Source: CBFGRU01 sp965651255 (lineage in GTDB: Bacteria > Planctomycetota > Phycisphaerae > Phycisphaerales > SM1A02). From it: DNA of 17,921 bases. The notes below the pieces were generated by a model. That model saw only the letters and a list, made by a program, of their open reading frames with translations. It did no database searches and had not been told where the DNA came from. The stretch's first letter is position 1, and the number at the start of each line of letters is the position of its first letter. Where the stretch lies: NCBI GenBank assembly GCA_965651255.1, contig CBFGRU010000030.1, positions 1 through 17,921 of the forward strand. Reading direction: 5' to 3'. The translations under genes were made by a program, and so were the position numbers. This document shows positions 6,701 to 13,678 of this stretch, in pieces.

Positions 6701-9687
6701 TCGCGCAGCATGACACAGTGACTCGTGCGATGAAACAACCGGCGATTGTGCGGCCGTTTGTTTCGTTTCTCGCGCGTCGATCGCTTCGGCCGTATTGCGT
6801 GGGGGGTGTGCCCTCGCTGGAGACACTGGCGATTGATCTTGATACCGCTCGCGAGGTTCGGCGCGCCACGCTTGAGCTGCAATCCGCCACGGAAGCCGCG
6901 CACGTATTCGGTCGTCGATGGAAGAACGGCGACGCTGAGTGGGAGACGCTTGAATCGATTCTTGCCTGGTGCGAGCAGTTTCAGAAACTCACCGACGAAT
7001 TGAAGCGAGAGCGCCTTCCGAGTGCCCTGATTGACGCCATCGTCGCCGCTGCCAGTGACGATGATTGCGTGAAGGCCTGCCGGTCAACCGCGCAGGACTT
7101 TTTGAGCGCGTGGAAGCAATGGCGTGCCGCGTGGGAACGGTTGGAGAAGTCACTCGAAGCAGTCATCAGCTCTGATTCGGGAAAGCAGGAGCATAACGGC
7201 TGGATTCCGACGGTTCAGGACGCCCTGGCGCGGTGGCGCAGCGCGATTCCCGCGCTGAACGATTGGTGCACATGGAATCGCGCGCGCCATCACGGATTGA
7301 GCGTTGGCCTTGATGATCTTGTGCAGCAGTATGAACAGGGCACACTTCAACGACATCAACTGCAGGAAACATTTGAACGCAGCTACGCGGAGCGATGGTT
7401 CAACGCAGTTGCGGACTCGGTAGACGCCGTGCGGCAGTTCAATTCCAGCTCGCATCAGAAAACGATCGAGCGCTTCCGGACGCTTGATCAGGCGCTGATT
7501 CGCAAGACGCGCGAGGTGATCGTTTCACGATTGCGAAAGGAATTGCCTTCCGGCCGGGGCCAGGTCTCCGCGCAGTCCGAACTTGGCATCCTGCGACGCG
7601 AGCTGGAGAAGAAAAGCCGACATCTCCCCACGCGCCAACTCATCAGCGCCATGCCGAATCTGCTGCCACGGCTGAAGCCGTGCTTTCTGATGAGCCCGCT
7701 CTCGGTCGCACAGTTTCTTGATGCATCGCTTCCGCCGTTCGACCTGGTCATCTTTGATGAAGCGTCACAGATACCCGTCTGGGATTCGATCGGCGCCATC
7801 GCGCGCGGGGCCGAGGTCATCGTGGTCGGCGACTCACGTCAGCTGCCGCCCACGACGTTCTTCGGCACGCTCGAGAACGATGACGATCCAACCGGTGAAG
7901 AAATCGAAGTTGAAGACATGGAGTCCATCCTCAAAGAGTGCAACGCCTCCGGCGTTCCCGCGCTCTGGCTGAAGTGGCATTATCGCAGTCAGCACGAAAG
8001 TCTCATTTCCTTCTCCAACCACCATTACTATCGCAATGAACTTCATACTTTCCCTTCACCGCAGGATCGCTCGCCCGAGCTCGGGGTGACGTTCCACTAC
8101 GTTCGTGAAGGCCTGTACGACCGCGGCGGATCCCGTACGAACCGCATCGAAGCCAACCGCGTCGTAGAACAGCTCATCACCCTGCTTACGGCATCGGAGT
8201 GTCCCGATTCGTGCGGCATCGTGACGTTCAACCAGGCGCAACAGACGCTCATCGAAGACATGCTTGATCTCAAACGCCGCGAACTTCCTGAGATCGAGCG
8301 TTTCTTCACGAATGAAGTTGACGAGCCGGTCTTTGTCAAGAACCTTGAGAACGTACAGGGTGATGAGCGCGATACCATCATGTTCTCCATCGGGTATGGT
8401 CCGGATGAACACGGCTGGGTTTCCATGAACTTCGGCCCGCTGAATCAGGATGGAGGTGAGCGTCGTCTGAACGTCGCGATCACGCGCGCAAAGAAACGGC
8501 TGATGGTCTTCTCATCATTGCGCAGTGATCAGATTGATCTCAAACGGACGCGGTCCATCGGAGTCAGGCACTTCAAGCAGTTTCTGGACTACGCCGATCG
8601 TGGCCCCCGTTCATTGATTGAAGCAGAGGCAGCCGGAAACGAGCGCCGCGATGTCGCTGCATTGGAGAAAACCGTCGGCACCGCCCTTACCGAACGCGGA
8701 TGGAATGTCGAAATGCACTATGGTTGTGCAGGATATCGAATCGATCTGGCGGTGCGGGACCCCGAACGCCCGGGCCACTCCCTGTTGGGCATCGAGTGCG
8801 ATGGTCACGCCTATCACAGCGCCCGATCAGCACGAGATCGCGATCGCCTTCGCGATTCGGTCTTGCGCAATCTCGGCTGGAACCTGGAGCGCATCTGGTC
8901 AATCGACTGGCGAATGAATTCCGCACATTGCATCGACCGCCTTGAACAACGACTGGCCGCTATTCAACAATTGTCACGACAATCAATTGTTCCAGAGAGC
9001 GATTCTTCTCCAGATTCTGGCGAAGTGCGCGAGACCGTCGTTGCCGCGATTGAATCACCGGCACCGGCCACCGGCGTTGGCGACGAAGATGCAGGTTCCG
9101 ATGAACAGCCATTGGAAGGGTGCACGAGTCTTCCCGTGTATCGCCGCGCTGCTCCGACCGATTCGGTGACGACACAGATTGATTTCTACGATTCAGCCGC
9201 GACTCACGAGCTTGCAGATGCCCTCGAAGCGATCGTCCGTACCGAGGGACCGATCGTTGAAGCCCTCGCCATGCGACGACTGGCCGACTGGTTCAACGTG
9301 ATGCGCCTGACCGATCGTTCGAGAGCTCGCTTTGCTGAGGTGCGCGATCTCGCGATCCGGCGCGGCGCCATCGCAGTGTCTGACGATTCGCTCTGGCCTC
9401 CCGACCTGGACCCCGCGATGTACACAACCTACCGCACTCCAGGGACCGATGATGCAGACCAGCGTGATCTCGAGCACATTCCATTGATCGAACGCATCAA
9501 CGTCGTCGTGCACGTCGTTCATCAACAGTTCGGCCTGCCACGCGAAGAATTGGAACGTGAAGCGGCCAGAACACTGGGACAGGCGCGCATCACCGCGCGG
9601 GTCAAGGAACTCATCGGGGAGGCGATCGATACCGCCATCGATCGTCAGCTCATCCAGGCGGATGGTGAACGCATCTGCCGGCCATGA
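3703..9687 (+). CDS. hheA: HheA-like defence protein: TGase-like, DUF4011, SF1 helicase, Vsr-like nuclease, DUF3320
   Basis: A giant cytoplasmic protein, 1994 aa from this start. Residues here are numbered from the alternative GTG at 3637 (2016 aa). In order: an acidic N terminus; a region of about 47-170 with a strand-like pattern; a transglutaminase-like segment (NCLDL with C269, GHAMPAVW with H295, LEATM with E331); DUF4011 at about 433-660 (WQKRLLDLSLRNRLINF); an SF1 helicase with Walker A GPPGTGKS 729-736, DEAS box 1374-1377, GDSRQLPP 1398-1405, HYRSQ 1448-1452, QGDERD 1574-1579 and NVAITRAKKR 1612-1621; a helical insert of about 550 residues between motifs Ia and II; a Vsr/MTES_1575-type nuclease at about 1670-1775 (D1703, ECDGHAYH 1720-1727); and DUF3320 at about 1855-1925. 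The same architecture is the single-gene phage-defence system Hhe in published surveys. The GTG directly follows a stop codon; one of the four consecutive ATGs from 3703 is a likelier start. No partner gene is present. Confidence 0.88.
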   Translation: MMMMVNAEEPGDDAAAATPNAEQAEAAARPELRVELEYAERVNFAMHQHGVPLIELMSLTNDGHATAMDVSVTISLENGECEPWTARLEMIGAGETVRFTPEAAAFSLRGRDLAQRTEAERTTFLVEVACSDQQVSSRWPVDLLAFDQWPGITLYPDLLAAFITPNHDAMVDLLRAARASLGELSEHDAIDGYQSGSRLRASLIAEAGFNAVAMREIGYIGVPASFEKQGQRIRLVDRVLRENFGNCLDLSLLLAGIWEQSGLHPMVLFTEGHAMPAVWMHASHLPEPVGDDPARIRNLIELGELVALEATMLCQRGANFADAVNAARMRLNAPGAMFCAVDVRCCRKRGVRPLPLRFDPEGTTLDLEALEKQTVTAAGTTLDRIAVAERLQRAGADAASTLAMTTEESGDDRIRRWQKRLLDLSLRNRLINFRETKGTVRLNVPDIALLEDLLASEVRFSLNAKAEGDASFVGQQIESHHLYTTLPAAETADRLLKLYRTARLSIEETGANMLHLALGMLKWYETPTSEQPRHAPLILLPIRLVRQATGSGYRYELALSDEPLRPNITLLEKLRADFGIDTTNLAELPEDERGIDVQAIVHRFRDTIRNIARWEVEETAYIGLFSFNKFLMWRDLQEHLDQLRQNRLVRHLIDRDAEAFENDTVPVAESMDDVVVPGELLCTRDADSTQLAAIHSAAMNRTFVLEGPPGTGKSQTIANIMADSIGRGKRVLFVAEKLAALSVVSKRLADDGLAPFCLELHSAKASKKEVLVQLQAGLDHAAATPPLDWDALCTELGTTREQLNRYVQELHQARPSGESLYAVLGRLSSLGDGPRCDVPTSDVASTSADELAAWRNGIVGLVDASEAIDPAHEHPLRGLRRTEWSFSLPAEAQEVLDAARKACDTLHQTGAMFLSSIAAEVVDGTTVLSSASMNGVQALLRVAALLPESPLPDRRLLADREAREMVSDLRGLCDLGRRRDRLRDELQGRYRAEFLELDHLAQHDTVTRAMKQPAIVRPFVSFLARRSLRPYCVGGVPSLETLAIDLDTAREVRRATLELQSATEAAHVFGRRWKNGDAEWETLESILAWCEQFQKLTDELKRERLPSALIDAIVAAASDDDCVKACRSTAQDFLSAWKQWRAAWERLEKSLEAVISSDSGKQEHNGWIPTVQDALARWRSAIPALNDWCTWNRARHHGLSVGLDDLVQQYEQGTLQRHQLQETFERSYAERWFNAVADSVDAVRQFNSSSHQKTIERFRTLDQALIRKTREVIVSRLRKELPSGRGQVSAQSELGILRRELEKKSRHLPTRQLISAMPNLLPRLKPCFLMSPLSVAQFLDASLPPFDLVIFDEASQIPVWDSIGAIARGAEVIVVGDSRQLPPTTFFGTLENDDDPTGEEIEVEDMESILKECNASGVPALWLKWHYRSQHESLISFSNHHYYRNELHTFPSPQDRSPELGVTFHYVREGLYDRGGSRTNRIEANRVVEQLITLLTASECPDSCGIVTFNQAQQTLIEDMLDLKRRELPEIERFFTNEVDEPVFVKNLENVQGDERDTIMFSIGYGPDEHGWVSMNFGPLNQDGGERRLNVAITRAKKRLMVFSSLRSDQIDLKRTRSIGVRHFKQFLDYADRGPRSLIEAEAAGNERRDVAALEKTVGTALTERGWNVEMHYGCAGYRIDLAVRDPERPGHSLLGIECDGHAYHSARSARDRDRLRDSVLRNLGWNLERIWSIDWRMNSAHCIDRLEQRLAAIQQLSRQSIVPESDSSPDSGEVRETVVAAIESPAPATGVGDEDAGSDEQPLEGCTSLPVYRRAAPTDSVTTQIDFYDSAATHELADALEAIVRTEGPIVEALAMRRLADWFNVMRLTDRSRARFAEVRDLAIRRGAIAVSDDSLWPPDLDPAMYTTYRTPGTDDADQRDLEHIPLIERINVVVHVVHQQFGLPREELEREAARTLGQARITARVKELIGEAIDTAIDRQLIQADGERICRP

Positions 9688-9753
9688 GGTTCGGACCAGG
9701 GAAATCCGGCGACCGGGCCGGGCCGACCACCTTTTCAAGATTCCAGATATCCC

Positions 9754-9782
9754 TCAACTCTTCGGCGGAACGTGCCTATAGT
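9754..9782 (+). promoter_or_regulatory. Candidate promoter upstream of rhlE
   Basis: TATAGT at 9777-9782 is a good -10 hexamer (5 of 6 to TATAAT). At 17-nt spacing the -35 position 9754-9759 reads TCAACT, matching TTGACA at three positions. It lies 67-95 nt after the helicase-nuclease stop and is the most promoter-like sequence before rhlE, implying a 5' leader of about 255 nt. Inferred from sequence only. Confidence 0.4.
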
Positions 9783-10044
9783 CTAAGTAGAACAACGCCG
9801 GTGGCCTCAGGCCGTCTCTGCACTTCCGGACCTTACAACCCCGGATCGTCGATTTCGGAATCGACCGTATTCTGCAGAATCACGCTGGGAATCTGCTGGC
9901 AACGCCTCCTCCGCATGGTCGCGGTTGAGGACGCCACCCCAGTCGGCCTTCCCCGTTCCCATTTCAAGAACGTCAGGATTGCCCGTACACAACGACCGCG
10001 CGGTCAAACCACTTCCGCGTCGGTCAGGAGATTCGTGTTTTCGT
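9783..10044 (+). promoter_or_regulatory. Structured 5' leader of rhlE (rest of the 357-nt gap)
   Basis: The 9688-10044 gap shows no convincing gene; its short frames are broken and unlike any family. It does contain RNA structure. There is a perfect 7-bp hairpin GTCGATT/AATCGAC with loop TCGG at 9848-9865, a 12-nt perfect palindrome ATTCTGCAGAAT at 9869-9880, and a longer imperfect stem pairing about 9903-9914 with 9921-9933. A purine-rich CAGGAG at 10025-10030 precedes the ATG by 14 nt, a long spacing. Long leaders on DEAD-box helicase mRNAs are known to mediate cold or autoregulatory control in other bacteria; that role here is inferred. Confidence 0.4.
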
Positions 10045-11628
10045 ATGTCAACCACTCAGATCACTTCAGAAGTCTCGTTCAAATCACTCGCACTCCATGC
10101 TGACATTGCCCGGGCATTGACGGAAGAGGGATACAGCAACCCCACCCCCATCCAGGCGAAGGCCGTTCCGCCGGCTCTACAGGGACGCGACCTGCTCGGC
10201 TGCGCCCAGACCGGAACCGGCAAGACCGCTGCGTTTGCGCTGCCGGTCCTGCATCGACTCCTCGAGGAGACTCCCGAAGGGTCGAAGAAGCGCGCCTCAC
10301 CGCGCGCGCTCATCCTGGCCCCGACGCGGGAACTTGCAACCCAGATCGCCGACAGCTTTGCCACCTACGGGCGGCACACGCCCCTGCGCGGGGCCGTCGT
10401 CTACGGCGGCGTCAGCCAGGTCCACCAGGTCAAGCGCCTTGAACGCGGAATCGACATTCTCGTCGCCACCCCCGGCCGCCTGATCGACCTGATGGAACAG
10501 CAACTGGTTGATCTGCGACACATCCAGATCTTCATTCTCGATGAAGCCGATCGCATGCTTGACATGGGATTCATTCATCCCATCCGCCGTATCGCGCAGG
10601 CCGTGCCCGGGAAGAGGCAGACCATGCTCTTCAGTGCGACCATGCCGAAGCCGATCATGCACCTTGCCGACTCACTGTTGCATGATCCGGTCCGTATCAC
10701 CGTTGCACCGGTTCGCGAAACGACCGAACTGATCGAGCAATCCGTCTATGCGGTGTCCAAGAACCGCAAGCCCGCGTTGCTGCAGTTGATGCTGGACGAT
10801 CGCGCTGTTCAGCGTGCGGTGGTCTTTACCCGGACCAAACATGGCGCGGACAAAGTGGCCAAGCGCCTCAAGCATGCGGGCATTACCGCGGATGCGATTC
10901 ACGGCAATAAGGCACAGAATCAACGTCAGCGCACGCTTGATGCGTTTCGGACTGGTAAGTCACGTGTGCTGGTGGCCACCGATGTCGCCGCCCGCGGCCT
11001 GGATGTAGATGGCATCACCCATGTCTTCAACTTCGATCTGCCGAATGAACCGGAGGTCTATGTGCACCGCATCGGACGGACCGGTCGGGCGGGCGCGAAC
11101 GGGATCGCCATTTCGTTCTGCGACCACGATGAGCGCGGCTTCCTGCGCGACATCGAGCGTCTCACCGGCAAGCGCATTCGTGAGTTGCAGACGCCGAACG
11201 ATCTGCCGCAGGCCGCACCTTCGCGGTTCGAATCCGACGCCCCGTCGGACGATGAACAGCGCAGCGATGTTCGTGACACGGCGATCGGCACACGCAACAA
11301 CGAACGAGCTCGCAATCAGCAATCGCGCGATACCGGCGGGCGTCACTTCGCCCACAAGAAGTCAACCAAGCCGAAGTTCAAGGCGAACTCATCGGGGTAC
11401 GCCGCCGCTCATCCCTCGGATGGATCGGTCAACCGCAACGCGGCACGAAACCGCAACGGCCGTAAACTCCGCGCTCCGCTGGCCGCACACTCCAACGGCA
11501 GCACTGCGGTTGCACCTGCGCCATCGGCCTCAAACGGCGCTTCGGATCGATCTGAATCCGCCCCGCAGGCCCGCCGCAACCGCTCGTGGTCGAAGCCCGG
11601 TCGCGGCCGTCGCCCTGCCGGTCGATAA
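10045..11628 (+). CDS. rhlE: RhlE-type DEAD-box ATP-dependent RNA helicase
   Basis: A 527-aa cytoplasmic RNA helicase that unwinds short RNA duplexes with ATP; RhlE proteins act in ribosome maturation, RNA decay and cold adaptation. All DEAD-box motifs are intact: F12 and the Q motif (NPTPIQ 32-37), Walker A AQTGTGKT 54-61, PTRELA 93-98, TPGRLID 142-148, DEAD 166-169, SAT 197-199, VVFTRTK 259-265, ATDVAARGLD 311-320 and HRIGRTGR 341-348. After the two RecA domains (to about 380) comes a tail of about 150 residues, low in complexity and rich in Arg, Asn, Ser and Ala, ending in KPGRGRRPAGR; it is probably disordered and RNA-binding. The frame is open upstream to a TTG at 9925, but those 40 residues match nothing in the family, and MSTTQ at 10045 leads directly into the Q-motif region. 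A clear terminator follows. Confidence 0.9.
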   Translation: MSTTQITSEVSFKSLALHADIARALTEEGYSNPTPIQAKAVPPALQGRDLLGCAQTGTGKTAAFALPVLHRLLEETPEGSKKRASPRALILAPTRELATQIADSFATYGRHTPLRGAVVYGGVSQVHQVKRLERGIDILVATPGRLIDLMEQQLVDLRHIQIFILDEADRMLDMGFIHPIRRIAQAVPGKRQTMLFSATMPKPIMHLADSLLHDPVRITVAPVRETTELIEQSVYAVSKNRKPALLQLMLDDRAVQRAVVFTRTKHGADKVAKRLKHAGITADAIHGNKAQNQRQRTLDAFRTGKSRVLVATDVAARGLDVDGITHVFNFDLPNEPEVYVHRIGRTGRAGANGIAISFCDHDERGFLRDIERLTGKRIRELQTPNDLPQAAPSRFESDAPSDDEQRSDVRDTAIGTRNNERARNQQSRDTGGRHFAHKKSTKPKFKANSSGYAAAHPSDGSVNRNAARNRNGRKLRAPLAAHSNGSTAVAPAPSASNGASDRSESAPQARRNRSWSKPGRGRRPAGR

Positions 11629-11667
11629 TCCGCCGTTGAATGCCTTCCAAATGACGATCCCTTCCCG

Positions 11668-11700
11668 ACGGGCTGCCAAACTTCGGCAGCCCGTTGTTCT
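11668..11700 (+). terminator. Intrinsic terminator of rhlE
   Basis: ACGGGCTGCC (11668-11677) pairs perfectly over 10 bp with GGCAGCCCGT (11685-11694) around a 7-nt loop, followed by the T-rich run TTGTTCT. It begins 40 nt after the rhlE stop. It is the strongest rho-independent terminator in the window. Confidence 0.85.
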
Positions 11701-11711
11701 ATCGATGAGTC

Positions 11712-12068
11712 CGAAAGTCCGCATAACCGCGCGAATGCCGCCGGCATTTGAACGAATGGCGCGAGGAAACGAACGAATGCCGCCGGCATTTGAACGAATG
11801 GCACGAGGAAACGAACGAATACGGCTGGCATTCGAACGAATCGCGCCGGGATTCGTCTGAATCAGATCGTTTCCCGTCTGTTTCCCCGGTTCCCACGACT
11901 GTTTCCCTGGCTGGCGCGCGCGAATGGTGACCGCATTCGCGCGGTTCCCCGCGCGATTCGGCCGGTTCACGGCGTGATTCGTTCGTGGCATGAAGGCATT
12001 CGCGCCAATCCTGCTGCGGCGCGTTCGTTTAACGCGGGGAAACAGTCGTATCGCGCAGGGAAACGCGC
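11712..12068. repeat. 21-bp-period tandem array (17 units, two arms of opposite orientation)
   Basis: Cutting the sequence every 21 nt from 11712 gives 17 contiguous units with no length variation. Position 18 is G in 16 of 17 units, position 17 is a pyrimidine in all, position 21 is C or T in all, and position 1 is G in 15. The best-preserved part is a 42-bp higher-order repeat: 11733-11774 and 11775-11816 differ at one base (G/A at 11761 versus 11803). In units 1-7 the word GAAT opens each unit. In units 10-13 the reverse word ATTCG occupies positions 14-18 (units 10, 11, 12, 13), so the two arms face each other. Weak phase signs (CG at 17-18) persist to about 12131. It fills most of the 523-nt convergent gap between rhlE and pyk, in which no gene was recognised. 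No CRISPR-like spacing and no iteron-linked replication gene was seen. Confidence 0.85.
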
Positions 12069-12100
12069 GCGAACGGCCGGTGGCGGTGAGCGATGGTGTG

Positions 12101-12124
12101 AAGAACGCAACCTCGCCACCGAGG
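12101..12124 (-). terminator. Weak candidate terminator of the pyrF-SBP-pyk operon
   Basis: Read on the minus strand, a 5-bp GC-rich hairpin CCTCG-GTGG-CGAGG (12124 to 12111) is followed by the T-rich run TTGCGTTCTT. It lies about 28 nt after the pyk stop. The stem is short, so this is tentative. Confidence 0.35.
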
Positions 12125-12151
12125 GACGATCAGCGCGGAGCCCGAGGGGAT

Positions 12152-13678
12152 TCAGGTGCGTTCACCGCGCACCGCGCCATGTTGCGCGAACCCTGTATCG
12201 GGATCACCAACGGTATGGATCGCCAGTGAGTTGGTTACGCCGGCCTTTCCGATCGGGCTGCCGGCCACCAGAACGGTCGTATCACCCTTCCGGCACCAGC
12301 CATGCTGGAGGAGCAGATCATCGACCTGACGGGTGAACTCCGCCAGCGATCGCGGTACATCCATTCTGATGGGTATCACACCGCGGTAGAGTTGCATCTG
12401 CCGAACCGATCGTTCATCACTGGAGATGGCGATGATGGGAATGTCAAAGTTGTTCTGACTGAGATACCTCGCGCCGCCGCCGGCCTGTGACCAAACGACG
12501 ACCACCTTCGCATCGAAGTCACAGGCGATCGTCCAGACTCCGTGCGCCAAAGCCGCGGTTCGAAACTGCGAACCGATGAGTTGGTCGGGGTTTGAATCAA
12601 CGCGCGGCTGCTGCGCCAGATACGCCTCGGCCTGCACCGCAATGCGCCGCATCTGTTCAACCGCCAGCACGGGGTACTTTCCGACTGCGGTCTCACCGGA
12701 GAGCATGACTGCATCTGCGCCATCGAAGATCGCATTCGCAACATCGCTGGCTTCAGCGCGAGTCGGCATGGCCAGATCGATCATCGACTCCAGCATTTGC
12801 GTGGCAACAATGCCCGGGCGGCCGTAAGACTGCGCGATGCGCAGAAGGTCTTTCTGAATGACCGGCACACGGGACAGATCCATCTCAACACCGAGGTCTC
12901 CGCGCGCAACCATCACCATATCGCAGACGTTGGCGATGTCCTCGATGTTCTTGACTGCGGCGGGCAATTCAATCTTCGCAACGATGGGCAGCCGAAAATC
13001 ACCGCGTCGCGCCTCCGGAACATGCTCTTCAATGGCGCGGCGAAGGTCGAGGACTTCCGTGGCGGAGCGGACGAACGAAAGCGCGAGAAAGTCGACCTCG
13101 TGTTCGACAGCCCATTGCACGCGAAGGAGGTCATCTTCGCCAAGGGCCGGGGCAGAAACGAGCGATTCGGGAAGATTGATCCCCTTCCCGGAAGTGACCA
13201 GACCGCCAATCGTGACGGTGCATTCGATCGAATCGGTCTGCTTGCTGATGATGAGCATGCGAATCGCCCCGTCGTTGATAAGGACGCGCTGGCCCGGCTC
13301 GACATCATCAATCAGCCGCTCATACGTCGAAGAAAAGCGGTACGGCGGTCCGTCTGCACTTGCTTCGATCGGCTCACGTTGGAACACAACGGTCGCACCG
13401 GTCGGAAGTTCCACCCCGCCGGGAACAACCGGGCCGACTCGAATCTTCGGCCCCTGCAGATCCCCCATCACAGCGACATAGCGATTCATGCGGCGCGACA
13501 CTTCGCGCACCGTGGCCAATCGTGCTGCGTGCTCATCAAGGGAGCCGTGACTGAAGTTGAATCGAAACACCGAGACGCCGGCTTCAATGAGCCGCTCCAC
13601 CATCGCGGAGTCACTCGAAGCCGGTCCAACGGTGGCAATGATCTTGGTCAGGCACAGACGATTGAGATCTGAGTTCAC
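12152..13678 (-). CDS. pyk: Pyruvate kinase
   Basis: Catalyses phosphoenolpyruvate + ADP to pyruvate + ATP, the last step of glycolysis, in the cytoplasm. The 508-aa product has the N-terminal TKIIATVGPASSD (11-23), FNFSHG (40-45), MGDLQGPKIRVG (71-82), the catalytic lysine segment IVAKIE (232-237), the metal/substrate loop MVARGDLGVE (256-265), VATQMLESM (291-299) and MLSGETAVG (325-333), then a complete C-terminal allosteric domain. KIEL replaces the commoner KIEN. E90 in GGVEL aligns with the glutamate associated with K+-dependent enzymes. The frame runs upstream to 13834, but the GTG at 13678 overlaps the preceding gene's TGA as GTGA and gives the normal N terminus (NSDLNRLCLTK), so it is the chosen start. 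Translation is probably coupled to the solute-binding protein gene. Confidence 0.93.
   Translation of the reverse strand: MNSDLNRLCLTKIIATVGPASSDSAMVERLIEAGVSVFRFNFSHGSLDEHAARLATVREVSRRMNRYVAVMGDLQGPKIRVGPVVPGGVELPTGATVVFQREPIEASADGPPYRFSSTYERLIDDVEPGQRVLINDGAIRMLIISKQTDSIECTVTIGGLVTSGKGINLPESLVSAPALGEDDLLRVQWAVEHEVDFLALSFVRSATEVLDLRRAIEEHVPEARRGDFRLPIVAKIELPAAVKNIEDIANVCDMVMVARGDLGVEMDLSRVPVIQKDLLRIAQSYGRPGIVATQMLESMIDLAMPTRAEASDVANAIFDGADAVMLSGETAVGKYPVLAVEQMRRIAVQAEAYLAQQPRVDSNPDQLIGSQFRTAALAHGVWTIACDFDAKVVVVWSQAGGGARYLSQNNFDIPIIAISSDERSVRQMQLYRGVIPIRMDVPRSLAEFTRQVDDLLLQHGWCRKGDTTVLVAGSPIGKAGVTNSLAIHTVGDPDTGFAQHGAVRGERT

Noticed and set aside
9688..9740. Terminator after the helicase-nuclease gene
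   Set aside because: The GC-rich stretch CCGGGCCGGGCC followed by CTTTTC was considered, but no clean stem could be drawn.
11225..11235. GGTTCGAATCC, resembling a tRNA T-arm
   Set aside because: It lies in frame inside the rhlE coding sequence, with no acceptor stem, D-arm or anticodon arm around it.
11009..11860. A 283-codon plus-strand frame overlapping the rhlE 3' end and ending in 14-residue repeats
   Set aside because: Its first two thirds are out of frame with rhlE and lack a start signal; the terminal repeats arise because the 42-bp DNA repeat is divisible by three.
11712..12068. CRISPR array
   Set aside because: There is no alternation of identical repeats with unrelated spacers; units are contiguous 21-mers that diverge gradually, and no cas gene is present.
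11712..12068. Plasmid-type iteron origin
   Set aside because: The unit length fits iterons, but there is no replication initiator gene, no AT-rich melting region and no DnaA boxes nearby; the surrounding genes are chromosomal housekeeping genes.
12797..13672. A 291-codon open frame on the plus strand
   Set aside because: Antisense to pyruvate kinase, which has intact catalytic motifs; no motif or SD in the plus-strand frame.
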